Shown piece by piece: positions 44,218 to 56,528 of a stretch of DNA of 64,000 nucleotides. The notes below the pieces were generated by a model. It was given only the letters and a program-made list of their open reading frames with translations, made no database searches and had not been told where the DNA came from. Position numbers and translations under genes: made by a program. Each line of letters opens with the position of its first letter. Within the stretch, counting starts at the first letter, position 1. Origin of the DNA: Oidiodendron maius Zn (lineage: Eukaryota > Ascomycota > Leotiomycetes > Myxotrichaceae); the NCBI GenBank assembly GCA_000827325.1, contig KN832892.1, positions 248,001-312,000 on the forward strand, written 5' to 3'.

Positions 44218-45352
44218 TTAGTTTTCAAATGGTAGCCCGCACTCCTCCCGTATTATGCCGAAAATGGCCAAGAGACTGGCATTCGGTCCTCGACTTTGCT
44301 CAAGGTGATCAACATGGCTAGTAATGGTGTCCAGCGCCCGTAATTTCGCTCCAGCCTTCTGTGCGAGGTCGCTCAAATGTGCGTTTTCCTTCACAGCCAT
44401 GCTAATTGGCACCGCAGGCTAGCATCTCAAGTTAGGCAAATGATACTGATAATGGAAACTTTCACTTGCCTTGTCTAGTTTATAGTAATCTCCAGACTGG
44501 AGCACTTTCAACTGTGCAGTTGCTGGGCCGGGAATCAACGCCTCGGTGAATTTCAGGAGTGTCTCGGGAGCAAGACCAACCTTTTCAGACAGCGCGCTGG
44601 CCTCACAAAGCACTTCTATTGTAGAAAAGCGAATAAAATTACCAATGAGCTTAAGCAGACTAGCTTGTTGATAAGCCTGGTCGGCGAGAATTATAGTGTT
44701 CTTGCAGATACTATTGGCTTCTAGTTAGCATGCGTATCTATAGCAGCAAGTATCGTAAAGCCTTACACTCCTTCCGTAAATGGAGCAAATTTCTCTATAG
44801 CTGTCAGTGGTCCTGCCAGCACAAGTGTAATCTGTCGATCAACGGCCAGGGGAACACCACCGAAGACTGCCTCGTTAATTCTGTATTCACTAAAGTAAGT
44901 CCAGTCAAGAACACTCACTGGGACTAGCCAAGTATTCAGCACCTTGATTTCGCAGTCTTTCAGATTCCGATGCCGCTGTATCTGGATGGATGCAGGAGAA
45001 ATCCACGAATAACTTGCCCTTGAGATCCGCGTCATCAATGGCAGTGGTAACCACATCTCGCACAGCGGCATCGTCTAAGAGGCAGAGACAGATAATGTCA
45101 CCGCTACGTACAGCATCCGCGATTGAACCGACAGCAACAGTTTTTTCTGATTCAGCAGCCAGATCTACAGCAATTTGATGTGTGCGATTCCATATTGTAA
45201 CTGGAGTTTGGCACGGCCCGTAGTTGGCGAGATTCCTGCAGATGGGCTTGGGAGTTCGCGTCAGTCGTTTATTGCCATGGCATGCCGCGTTTTGGAACGA
45301 AAGAACTAACCTTGCCAATGCTTCCCAGCCCTATCCAAGAGATGCGAGACAT
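44218..45352 (-). CDS. Beta-hydroxyacid dehydrogenase (3-hydroxyisobutyrate dehydrogenase-like)
   Basis: Five exons on the minus strand (45352-45311, 45246-44919, 44866-44767, 44710-44470, 44418-44218) join in frame to 303 aa. The N-terminal NAD(P) motif RISWIGLGSIGKPICRNLAN is typical, followed by the substrate-binding block FVDFSCIHPDTA, equivalent to the family's DxSTxxP region. The catalytic-Lys region near ASLLKLIGNFI has the Lys in the KLIGN position. The C-terminal all-helical domain follows. It oxidises a 3-hydroxyacid or reduces a related aldehyde or imine with NAD(P). The last intron (44419-44469) appears to use a GC-AG border (GCAAGT donor), the only such intron in the window. The second acceptor was taken at CCCAAG because it preserves the Rossmann motif. 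Confidence 0.83.
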
Positions 45353-47440
45353 TTCGTATAAGGTGAGAGACACGAGTGCGGTTTGCTTGTTGCACGCCGG
45401 GGGATTAATTCTCCACGAGGTCACCGCTTTATCTTTTTTATCTCAATTACGCTAGCCGGTAACTGATTAATGCTGACGATGACCGGCTGACGGAGTCAGC
45501 AGTGGAAAGATGCCGACGAAAACGCATACAGTAAAATCTGGATAATCCGGAACTGTTCGGTCAAAGGATTATTTCCGTATATTCAAGAGTATGACTAATC
45601 TAACCCCCCCCTTTTTTTTAACCCTAACCTAGCCAACTGGCCAGATTCGACTGCTTCTTTAAGTTGGTCTTTTCGGCCCGTAAGATCTGTAACTCCTTCC
45701 GTAACTGGGCTGCGAGGTCCTGATCAGCTAGCTGATTCCTTTGCTCCTGGTATAATTTTAGTGCATTTAATGCTGCAATTGCTTCAGATACCGAGACCTT
45801 AGCTATCTCTTCAACACTGGCCTCTTGATTGTCCTGGAGGGAGTAGTACGCTATAATCTGATGAGTTATATCCTCTTCCGTATCAACTATCCTTTCGTCC
45901 TCTGAGTGGATAAAGCTCCTTATATCCGCTAGCTCCTTAATCCTTTGATTAGAAGTAGCCAGAGAGCTAGCTATACCTTGAATTTCCTGGATCAGTACAA
46001 GAGACTCGGTCTAGCAGCTATTTTTAAGCCCTTTAAATCCCTTTTACTAGCACTTAGTTATTACAGTCGAATCAACGGTCCCCCAGGCTTGAATACCCCA
46101 CTCATAGCCTGTAAAACATGGTGTGTCTTAGTGTAATACCTCCCAGCATCAAATTCAGTCATAAGAAACTATAAAAGCTGCTTCTTAACCCAACACTTCC
46201 AGTTCTGAACAATCCCTTAATCTAATAGTTGGAATTAGACGTCATATTAGCTGGAAACCACTCAATTCAAGTCCACTTAAGTAGTTGGTTACTCTCTTTG
46301 ATTAATTCTGCTGTAGCTTTATAAGCACTGAAGTTATCCATTAAAAGAAGCACAGGTTTTTGAGCCCTCTCACTCAAGAGGGGCTAGCGATCAGTCTTCC
46401 GCTTTGTGCAATACTATTCTATCACTGTGTTCTACCTGCGATCCTCCTACCAGGTCCTACCACTGTCTAACTCTATACTGGTCACCTGCTACTGGCCGAT
46501 GACCCTTCTACTTGTACGAGAGGCTCCTGACGGATGAGCTCTTTTCTATACTGTTTCTCTATAAACAAGAAACCCAAGAGGTACCTCTAGCCCTTCCTGC
46601 CTTTCGATCCTCTACCTCCAAGCCATTTAATATCGTCTTCTCGATATTTAGGAGCCTTTTAAATTCTCAATCTAGCTTTTCTTCTCTATCTAGTATTTAT
46701 TTCTAGCCGTTTCAACTAGCTTAGCCGCTATTATATAGTAAGGTCTCTATGATACTTCCACACCACCTTCCTCTTATTAACCTTCCAAATTTCCTCAACA
46801 TATTTGAACTGTACAAGTAATCCATTTGATTTGCTCTACTATTAAGTAGATAATATTATACAGTGCTCTCCCTAATCCACATAGTTACAAAGAGTGTAAG
46901 TAAGAGAAGATATCCTTGATAGCTGAGGCATTTAGTGATAAGCTAAGTCGCTACTTATAGTAACTTATGTATCACAGTGAAACATACCCCCACGCTCTCT
47001 CCTCTTCTCTAACCTATAAGCATAAGCTTAAAAGCTCAATATGGAAGGTTGAATATGAGGTACTGCTGTTATAGAGAATTGGCGCTGCGCCACCACCAGC
47101 GCGGGAAACTAGTGACGGAGAGGCCAGAGAGGCACAATGGCACAGTGGTAGGGGGCAAGACCAGGGCCTCCTGGCTAACTATTGCAACGACGGCTATGTT
47201 TCTAACTATCATTCTCAAATGTCCGAGTAGCCCTTTAAGAAGCAGAAAGTATATGCTCCCTATCTATCTTGTGTTATGACAGCAATTCCATCTTTCTCTG
47301 CTTATCCCCCTTACTCTTTTATTATAAATAACTTTCTCGATTCCCTCCCTGGGGATAATAATCCTCTAGAGAAGTCTCTTCTTATTCTCTTTCTTAGACA
47401 GCCAAGTTTGCAAGTCATAGTCAGTTGTGCAATACGCAGC
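45353..47440. other. AT-rich island with a decayed transposase
   Basis: It holds the decayed transposase at 45620-46390 and otherwise AT-rich DNA. The short TTAACCCTAACC near 45618 is a chance telomere-like match of under two units. A plus-strand 64-codon frame at 46512 has low complexity only. Confidence 0.45.
45620..46390 (-). mobile_element. Decayed Tc1/mariner (Pogo/Fot-type) transposase
   Basis: Reading the minus strand from about 46390 down, blocks with a DDE-1 transposase pattern appear. LLMDNFSAYKATAELIKESN contains the second catalytic Asp region. Later come DTPCFTGYEWGIQAWG-like and Lys-rich QEQRNELADQDLAAQLR C-terminal blocks. Stops interrupt the frame repeatedly and the third catalytic region reads RLIPTIRL, so it is dead. 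Terminal repeats were not identified. Many changes look like C-to-T on either strand, consistent with RIP. Confidence 0.7.
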
Positions 47441-48772
47441 ATGATAGAGAAGATAGTTACCTACCAGGGCTATGTCCAGACGCCTGCAGACGCTATAAAG
47501 CTTTTTGAAGCGTGCCGGCTGGGCCTGTTGCCTCGAATCCAGCGACGATTGTCAACAGAGGAGCGGCAGCTCATCACTTCTAGCTCAGTCTTTGTATGGG
47601 ATGAACAGGAAGCTATGATGCGCCGATGGACAGATGGAAAGTTGTGGAGTGGAAGCAGAGTCTGGAGGAACTTTTTCCTCTACCGGGAGATAAAGGGGAA
47701 GAAGAATGGAGCCAAAAATACTCGAGACAGCAATACGGATCAAAAAATAGGTAGCGATGGACTGGATGGAAGCACATCCAAGCCAGACCGCCTAATGAAG
47801 CAGTTGTACAACGTCACAACCTCGACCGGCAACCACCTCCACATCATCTCCTATTACTATCAGTCACATCTCAACTAGCCTAATCTTCCACGACCTACAA
47901 CGGACCCCAATCTTCGTCACATTATTCCTACCAAGAGAATGTATATAGAAGACCCTATCCGCAAATTTCCAGAACCAGTTGTGACACGGGCACTCCTACG
48001 ACTAAGTCCATACGGACAACCGTCACATAAACAAATTGAAATATATGGTTCACGAGGTCGACGTTGACGTGCTCTAGCGCCACACGGGTATGCCCAAGCT
48101 TGCAGATTGCCTCAGTCACCAATTGATAAGCCCTCATAACCATATAAGTCACCTTATCCTCCTTTGAACCGCTCAGAATATACCCCCTTGTACTAGAATC
48201 ATGACCAGCCTCATCAAATCCGTCCTCTAAGCCCAGAAGCTCATAAATTGGCACTTCTACCACAGCTATCTTTGTCTGAATAACCTGGTTTGAGCAACAC
48301 ATTTCTAGTTAACCAGCCAAATTCGAGTCCTCTTGTTGAGCAGTCAACAGTCACAGCCACCCAACATGTAGCTTATCAGCTAGCAATTGCTGAGCGAGCA
48401 TTGGAGTCCGACATTATGCTCGATCAACGCATACCATGGCCATCGAATTTATTACCGCCTCTCCATCAATTACAGAGATTGACGACTCCTGAACAACAGC
48501 GCCTTATTCCTGTATCTTTAAACAGTTTTTCGAAATCAAATGTCACCATATCTCAAGCTCAGAGTGCTATCAGCATTTCTAACTTGATACATACAATTGA
48601 TTCTGACTTAGAGCTGAGTCGCAATGATAGCAGAAGTAGGAGCGGTCTGAGAAGCGAGAGTCCGATAGAGATGAGAAACCAGAGGCTAGAGGGTATTCCA
48701 CTTAGAAAGCCAAATACCTGGGTAGTTGATGAAAAGGCGATTAGGATTTTAGATCAGAACTTTGTATTCTAA
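47441..48772 (+). pseudogene. WOPR (Gti1/Pac2) family regulator, inactivated by stops
   Basis: The first 145 codons encode a near-complete WOPR domain: YQGYVQTPADAIKLFEACR, SVFVWDEQEAMMRRWTDGK and, as box 2, QLYNVTTSTGNHLHIISYY. WOPR proteins (Gti1, Pac2, Ryp1, Wor1) are DNA-binding regulators of morphology and secreted or secondary products. The frame then meets TAG at 47876, TGA at 48065, TAA at 48137, TAG at 48194 and TAA at 48281. Between these stops the same frame stays protein-like to FVF at 48772, with a Pro/Ser-rich tail (444 codons in all). Every stop can arise from Gln or Arg codons by C-to-T change. No frameshift was seen. The truncated 145-aa product could still carry the DNA-binding domain. 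Confidence 0.82.
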
Positions 48773-49625
48773 TATACAACCATATAGCCCTAGCTCTCAT
48801 CTTACATTTTAGACAAGATGCGTGGAAATGAAATATATTGATGAAATGAAATCGCAAAGCAGAGCTAGATGTACTTGTTTGTACTTTAAACTCTAAGAGT
48901 TTCAGCATGGGTACACAAATGATGGCAGAGAGGAAGGCGATGACTACGAGAATCAGGTTAGAATACCTCTACATCGAGGAGGGAAAGCTCCACAGCACTG
49001 TTGACAGCATCATGGACCATGATGAACCGTACGGCCGATCATCTCGTCTCGCTAATCAGTGAACACTGGCCTGATCTATAGTAAATATTGTACGGTTTGC
49101 AGTTCAATAGACGATATCCCAGAACCGCTTCAGTAGAGGTCCTATAGTGGTCGCTTGATGAGATAATATAAGATCGATAGCATATTTTAGGATTTCATTG
49201 AATGTCGTGTCAGGTAATTCTAAAACCCTGATCTGATCGCGCTCGATTAGAAATGCATCACTACAAGAATAACGTGTTTAGACATCGGTACACTATGTTC
49301 TATATTAGATTAACTTATTAAGCCGAGATACCACAACTATTAAGTGAAGGATTTGAGATGGATGACATGCTACCTCCTCTGGTTATTCAAAAGTGGGGCA
49401 GACCACAAAACAGCGTCTTAGAGAGATAATGCAAAAGCAGAGCAAGCAGATTGGGTGTTCTAATTCTCGGTGCCGGCAAACTTGAATATAACAAAAGAAA
49501 GTACACAACCACTCAGGAGGAAAGGAGGTAGGCACTTATCATATTAGAATAAGAAAGTTAGTAAAGTTTTACCCCTATTGAGCTAAAACTTTTAATTATC
49601 CCCTTCGTGTTGTATCTATCTATAT
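48773..49625. other. Intergenic stretch, no supported gene
   Basis: No open frame with family resemblance and no clear repeat. It is the 3' flank of the beta-mannosidase. Confidence 0.4.
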
Positions 49626-52288
49626 CTAGGCGCGTAAGCTAGTCGACTCCCAATCGCAAAGCCAGCGTGTCTTTACAGTCCTTCCGTTCAGCCCTTTAAC
49701 ATTAACAACTACGGTTTCTTCTGGTACTAAATCCACAAAATTGTCCTCCCAGAGAGCGTCTTCTCCTTCCTCGATTGGCACTTCTAGCATGACGCCTTTG
49801 ACGGGTGCGTTTGTACGCAATAGCAGCTTGTCATCTTCCTTCGCCAGTGCTTTGACTTCCAGATCAGGTCGGAATCGCAAATATTTGTAGGGCTCCGGCC
49901 ACGAGACCCAGCGAGCTAGATTTGAACTCGTTTCGGTGCTGTAGAGATATGCCACCAGAACCGTTGATTCTGCATGTGGAATCTCGACACGACACACTTC
50001 AGTCGACCGATTCGGCGTGAGAATCAATCTTCGCTCGGCGTCGCTATGAGGTAGAGGTACCGGCTGCCCGGTCTCAATGTCAAACGCAGCCAGCTTCAAA
50101 GTCGCTTTGACTTCGCGGGTTTCCCCATTCACTGACCAAACCTCGCATGCTCTTTTCTCAGGCTCATAATTGATCACCTCCTTTCCCCACTTTTTAGTGA
50201 CCACCCGCTCAACACCGACTGTGACTTTCTGCAGTGCTCGTTTCATGACATACCAAGCTGCCTTTGGTTGGAGGTTAACATCCACTACAGCCCAGCTCAT
50301 ACAAGGCCAGATGTCATTTGTTTGCCACACCAAAGCTCCACCGCAGTTCTCTTCTTCAGGTCCCCGGAACTCGCGTCGCCACAAGTTATAGGCGTATGAC
50401 ATAGCCTCTCCTTGTAAAAATTGCGTGCAATAAACATAGGCATCGAGAGGCTGCATCACAAACCGAAAATTCTCTGACATGTACATCCCATACCGTCGGG
50501 TATGGCCTGGTGCCTTGTCATGAGACATCCAGGTGCGAGATTGCGAAAATCGTTCTTGTGGATTGGTAATGGCCATGTTGAACGTGCGTAAGGAAGGTGC
50601 AGATTCGAAGCCAAATTCACTAACGAATCGGCCCATGAATTCTTTGTAGTCTTGATACGGAGCCATAGGGCCATGCCATACTATTAGGAAGACACCGTCA
50701 GTTTATTTGGGCCTACAGGAGAGTTAACAGAAAGATTGGAGCGAAGAAGCATACCGTCCCAGATATGGACATCTCCTATGGTTGGATCATTAGCGTTTTT
50801 TGCCCCGCCATATGGGCTACTCCGAGTGTATGGCACATCCCGACCCAACCGCTCGATGACATCTGGTAGCACACGTTCGTATATCAATCGAGCCGGGAAA
50901 TTTGTTTTGTCCCATGGCCCATTGTCTGTAGAGTCCCAGCTCCAGCCTCCGAGATTTGCAAGTTGATAATCTTCATTATTCCCTGCCCAGATCACTAGTG
51001 ATGGATGATGCCCGACCCGAATCACTTGTTGCTCTGCCTCATTCTGGACACTCTCGACGAAGTCTGGAGAGGCTGGATAGTTACCACAAGCAAAGAGAAA
51101 GTCCTGCCAGATGAGGATGCCCTCACGATCACAGATGTTATAAAAGTAATCGTCCTCCACGATGCCACCGCCCCAGACTCGCACCATCGATTGATTACCT
51201 CTCTTGATAGTCGATATCCAGGACTCATAACGTTCAAGAGTCATACGTGGTAGAAGAAAATCGCCTGGTATCCAGCATGACCCACCGCAGAAAATTCGGA
51301 TATTGTTTATTTCGAAAACAAAAGACGTGCCTTTGGCGTTTTTTAGGGCGTGCTGGAGTAAGCGCACTCGACGCAGGCCCACTGTTTGCTCAAATACGTC
51401 AAGATCGCCCAGCTCAAGGCGGAAAAGATAAAGCGGTTGCTCTCCATATTGAAACGGATACCAGATTTGTGGGTCGTCTACTGTAATTTTGACCTCAAAA
51501 GAGCCGTCCAGTTTATTGATAGGTGTTAGTTGTTTATCGATGGTGATGCCAGAGGGATCCAGCAGTATTGCAGTCAAATCGATAACATCTCGAGGACAAT
51601 CTATAAATCCTCTGACTGAGATTGTGGCAGACTTGAGATCCGGCGCCATATCACGAGTGACCAAGACTTTGTCTCTGGCAATTCTCATCCGAAAAAATTC
51701 TAGGTAAATGGGTTTCCACGGCCCGCATGGCTGCACAGTCGGACCCCAGTCCCAGCCCCAATGGTACTGAGCTTTCCTCAGAAATAGACGTTCATCATTC
51801 CCAAACGTCATATTCTCGTCGCGCTTATATCCTATCCGTTCTCGTTCCTTTTGCGAAAACGTGATAGCACTAGTGAATCTGAGTTCGAGTGTGCAACGTG
51901 GTAGTTTTCCCTGCTGGAAGAAGCTAGTGATGTCGGCGCGGCGCGACACATGCATATTCTTGCTAGACAGGATCCTTTTTCCACAGAGGAAAACCTCTAC
52001 TGCCGTATCCAGACCCTCGAAAACAATTATTGCTCTCTCTTCGGGATCAATGGTGTAAGGTCCCACTTGAGTTGTGCGGTAGGTCCAGTCTGCATGATTG
52101 ACCCAGAGCGTTTCGAGCTCATTCTGGTCAAGATACGGATCCGGAATGAGATTATGATGCAATAAGTCGAGATAAGAGACGGTGGGGAACTGTGACACAG
52201 GTAGAAAGTCCTGAGCTACTCCATCACCCAGAGAAGTTGTTTGCTTGAACTCCCAGTTCTGATCGAGCTGAATGCGCCTGACCATCAT
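49626..52288 (-). CDS. Beta-mannosidase, GH2 family (type B, intracellular-like)
   Basis: Two exons on the minus strand (52288-50755 and 50680-49626, intron 74 bp) give 862 aa, close to the length of fungal MndB enzymes. There is no signal peptide. The order is a GH2 sugar-binding domain (GLDTAVEVFLCGKRIL), then the jelly-roll block YHWGWDWGPTVQPCGPW, an immunoglobulin-like middle domain and the TIM barrel. The acid/base Glu is in VIWAGNNEDYQLA and the nucleophile Glu in FVSEFGFESAPS. Two adjacent ATGs (52288 and 52285) could start it. It cleaves terminal beta-1,4-mannose from manno-oligosaccharides. Together with the sugar permease at 53913 it may form an oligosaccharide-use pair. Confidence 0.92.
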
Positions 52289-52982
52289 GAAGCATCTACG
52301 AGAGTGTGAATGGACAGAATCTGAGATAGCAGGGGATCAAATGCAGTCTTATCGAGAATTGCGAGGACTTTTCATCTAAATTTCGACCCTCTACATTCCC
52401 TCATCCACGTAGAGCAAGTTGCGACGAACGTTTCTTAGAGATGAAGAGTGGATGGCCATAAGGGAAACCTGTGCCTGCACTACTATTTAGTTCGGTTCCA
52501 CTTTCCCATGGGGTACTCCATACCCCACGCGGGTAGATTCTCGGGGAGATTTGGGAGCACACAGGACAAGAGTTACAGCTGGGAGGTTCAAAGCAGCTGA
52601 CGCATGCCATAACAACTGTAAACTACAATTCACTTCCGCACAGACAGATTCTCGGTCCATGATCCTCTTTCTTTCTACTTCCAGAAAGTTGTACTTGACC
52701 CTAAACGAGATTACAATAAAGTCAGGTAGGCGAGGTAGCTTGGAGCTACTAATTCAAGGCGGGGCCCAGCTCTAAGTATGAGGTATGCCTAGTAGGTGCC
52801 CTAAAACCCACTACCTCAATGGGTGCCCCGTAGGTGAGGTGCCTGACCTCCGTGGGGAACCCATGGGGCCTCAGTGCGCAGCGTAAATTTGGTCTACTAC
52901 CTATCGGATCAAAGACGTTAAATTACGAAATTTGTTAAGCAAAATAGGCAACCTGACAATTTCCCCTGTTAACTTTTCTCTA
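52289..52982. other. Shared upstream region, GC-rich in part
   Basis: Upstream of the mannosidase. Near 52770-52870 short GGTAGGTG/GGTGCC motifs recur in GC-rich sequence. No gene is supported. Confidence 0.4.
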
Positions 52983-53509
52983 CAATCGTTCGGCTATACC
53001 CCTCACCCACTTTACTGCGTGTAAAGTGGGTGAGGGGTATAGCCGAACGTCAAAAACAGCAATATGTCAATTTTACTTTTACCGCAAAAATCGCGACATT
53101 TGACCAATATATACTCAACCATTTCTTAATAAAATCTTATAAAATTGAAAATCCTGGTTATTTACTTATAATATAATAAATATTTAAGTCGTATTAACCT
53201 TTAAGTTTAATAGTTATTAAGATCTTTACTTAAGGGTTAAATTTATTAGTAAATTATTATATTACTATTTTTATTAACCTTAAGGATTAATAATACTTAA
53301 ATATTTATTATATTATAGGTATATACCTTATATATATAGTGTTGTCTATTCTTTTATAAGTTTTCAATAAGAAATAGTTAAGTATGTATTAGTCAAAAGT
53401 CGCGATTTTTGCAGTAAAAGTAAAATTGACATATTTGCTGTTTTTGACACATTGCCCTCCCTCACCCACTTTACTGCGTAAAGTGGGTGAGGTTATGTAA
53501 CCGAACGAC
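52983..53509. mobile_element. Foldback MITE related to the Fot1-like element at 60633
   Basis: About 527 bp, nearly all of it one imperfect inverted repeat with arms of roughly 240 bp, flanked by TA at 52981-52982 and 53510-53511. The ends carry CGTTCGG, then a CTCACCCACTTTA hairpin, then AAAACAGCAATATGTCAA. These match the Fot1-like element's ends with moderate divergence. The left tip (52987-53049) is a perfect hairpin with 29-bp arms and a 5-base loop; the right tip has only a 14-bp hairpin. The interior is AT-rich without coding capacity. Confidence 0.85.
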
Positions 53510-53912
53510 TATAGGGTTTAAACAGCTTAGGAGAAATGTTGTGTCATAACGGCAAGATTCTCGGAGGACACGAACTTCCCCGCCTCGTGATGCCTTGTCT
53601 ATTTTTACTATCCATTCAAATATGAAGTTATTGTACTCTGTAGTGTTAATAGGTAGAGGCTTCACTAAAAGGCTATTTTGTCAATTCTATATTAAACTGA
53701 CCAGCAAATACAAATATTTCCAGTAAGCCCATGTCTGCCGCCTTACATCCTTCTCAGTGTTACAGTGAGCTTCATTCAAGTCGTCGCCGATCGCATCCTG
53801 ATTAACGCGGCACTAACTTTGGCACTCTGCTACCCAAATCAACAACGCTCAAGCTTAAAACGTCAGGGCAAGCCAGTATCTAGCTAAACGACTGGTTTTT
53901 TCTGTCAACACT

Positions 53913-55857
53913 ATGAAATACTCTACGCAGAATCGTGTGGCCGGCCTTAGTCAGAATGAGGACCATATTGATGTCGCGTCTCCACGAAATGACGAGGTGA
54001 TCAACGAGAAGCAGCTCATTGCAGAGGCTGCGGCCGGTTTTGAGACGGAAAAGGAACTAGGTCCATGGGAGGCAGTTAAGGCGTACCCCCAAGCTATCGG
54101 CTGGGCTTTGGTTATGGCCCTCTGTGTTATTATGGAAGGCTACGATACCTCCCTACTTGGCAACTTCTACGCATACCGTATGTGATGTTGATACCACTCG
54201 CATAATAAATTTCTATTCGCTTACTCTAGTCACAAATAGCTGCCTTTCAGATCAAATTCGGTGAATTTGTCGGAGTTTCAGACTCTACCCCAAGCGGATA
54301 TCAGTTGACAGCAGCATGGCAGTCAGGTCTGGGTCAGTCAACTAACGTAGGCGGCTTCTGTGGTGTTCTTATCACCGGGTGGCTCGCTTCGCATTATGGT
54401 CAGAGATTTGTTATTATGTGGTCACTAGTTTTTGTAGAGGCCTTTGTCTTCTTGCAGTTCTTCGCACCGAATCTGATCGTTCTTACGATCGGCGAATTTC
54501 TGTTGGGGTTAGTTTACACCTAAATAGAGTTCAAACCTCTATTGTTAAATGCGAATACAGCTAACCTAGCTTATCTTGCTCTAGGATTCCATGGGCTACA
54601 CTCGCCACTTGCTCTATCTCTTACGCTTCTGAAGTCCTGCCCCCATCTATTCGCACGTATTTAACATCATATACCAACATGTGCTTTATCATCGGGCAAT
54701 TAATCTCTGCGGGCGTTCTAAAAGGATTTTCTGGTCACACAAGCCAGTGGGCATACAGGATCCCTTTCGCCATTCAGTGGGTGTGGCCAGTCATTCTTAT
54801 ACCACTCGTTTATATTGCCCCCGAAAGTCCGTGGCATCTCGTAAGGATGGGCCGTTTGGATGAAGCTATGAAGTCCCTTGAGCGTCTGAAAAGCAAAACA
54901 GCCACCAATGTCAGCACGGCAAATACGCTTGCAACTATCATCCACACTGATAGTTACGAAGAAAGAAATAAAATTGGATCAAGCTATCTGGATTGCTTCA
55001 AGGGGCCAGAGCTTCGTCGGTCGGAAATCGCGTGTATGACCTTCGCGAGCCAGGCTTTCATAGGTATCCAATTCGCTTATAGTAGCACATACTTCTTCCA
55101 AAGTATTGGTGTTGGTACCGAGATAAGCTACGATCTTAATCTTGGCGGTACCTGCATGGGGCTTTTTGCCTGCTTCGTTAACTGGTTCCGTAAGTATTTA
55201 GCTTTTTAAGATTCCACCTACCTTTCGCCATCCCTCTATGCTACTATATGGCGCTACATTTGTAACTAATATCTGTATTCTTAGTTATTATGCCATACGT
55301 CGGTCGTCGCACAATTTTCTTGTGGGGTGTAGCCGGATTGACCACCTGTCTGCTCCTGATCGGCATCCTTAATGTATGGACGGACCGAAAATCGGTAGCT
55401 TTGGCGCAAGCTGTGCTCTGTTTAATCTGGACCTTTATATTTGAAGCTACCGTTGGCCAACTTGGATGGTCGTACCCTGCTGAAATAAGCTCTACCCGCC
55501 TCCGTCAGAAGACAATTTGCGTCGCCAGAAATTTTACTGAAATTTGTAATATTACGGCGGGTATATTACAGCAGTATATGATGAACCCCACGGCATGGAA
55601 CGTGAAGGGCTACGTTGGGTAAGCAATTGGTCTTACCGGTTTCAATTAAGTTGAGCTGTGACTGACTCTTCATTTTCAGATTCGTTTGGGGAAGCACTGG
55701 TATTCTATTGTTTATCTGGAGTTACTTCCGACTTCCAGAGGTCTGGAACCGTCCTTTTGAGGAATTGGATATTCTTTTTAACCAGAAAGTATCTGCGAGA
55801 AATTTTGCCAAGACTAATGTCGATATCATGGAAGAGAATAGCGAAACCTTGGGATAG
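53913..55857 (+). CDS. MFS sugar transporter, maltose/alpha-glucoside permease type
   Basis: Five exons (53913-54177, 54240-54507, 54585-55189, 55285-55618, 55680-55857) join in frame to 549 aa. The N-terminal cytoplasmic tail is acidic. Helix 1 contains VMALCVIMEGYDTSLLGNFY, the block of the fungal MAL/HXT-like group. Other sugar-porter motifs are PWHLVRMGRLDEA (PESPWxL type), MPYVGRRTIFLWG (GRR) and SYPAEISSTRLRQKT (PAEIxSTRLRxKT), all characteristic. Introns are 62-95 bp. It is a plasma-membrane proton/sugar symporter, probably for a disaccharide. It is divergent from the beta-mannosidase with a foldback MITE between them. Confidence 0.9.
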
Positions 55858-56528
55858 GTTAACGAAAAGAATCCTATGGATGTGGTTGCGTAGACGATAA
55901 AGGTGGCCCGTAAGAAGTTCTTATTATTGCGAGTGCTAAATTGAAGGGCGGGAATTGCTAGGAGGAAATTTTCCACAGATATATATTTATAATACTTATC
56001 AGCTGAGAAAATGTAAATATACCAGAGTCACGTGTATGATTTGCTACCCAGCTCTCTCGAGCCCTCGACACAATCGGGCCTCTATCAGAGACTTCCAATT
56101 GTATTTTGAAGCCATCCGCGTGCAGATCTAGTGAATGTCCTATTTCTTCAAGGGTACTTTTCATTAGATCTGCTACGCTATTTCTCACATCTCACACTCT
56201 CACTTATATCTACGCGAACTGCTTTTCATCATTTAATTGAGTTGTTTCCATTTTTTGTAACTTTGTTGATATTCTGGAACGTTGCAGTATAAGGTATGAA
56301 TCTAAGAATATATATATAGAATTATCTTCCAACAACGCAGCAGCTGGGAAATTGGCCCCTTGATTGGCCAAAGCTCAAGGTTATAGGTGGGGTTGCCTTG
56401 TGTTCGAGCTGTATTGTATAATTTCCAAAGGTGAGCATATATAATAACACGCACTCGGTGTTCCCGCTCCAAGCTACAGACATCAATCAACGTTGAGAAA
56501 TAACGCAACGGTTCCATTAGCAGCGGAC
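55858..56528. other. Intergenic stretch
   Basis: A minus-strand frame (55958-56188) starting MRNSVADLMKSTLEEIGHSL reads like a protein start but stops without a recognised partner. Otherwise no gene is seen. Confidence 0.35.

Noticed and set aside
45600-45640. Telomere-like TTAACCCTAACC
   Set aside because: Under two repeat units, next to a T tract inside a transposase relic; chance match.
47955-48302. Minus-strand 115-codon frame
   Set aside because: Antisense to the WOPR pseudogene, whose plus-strand frame explains the sequence better.
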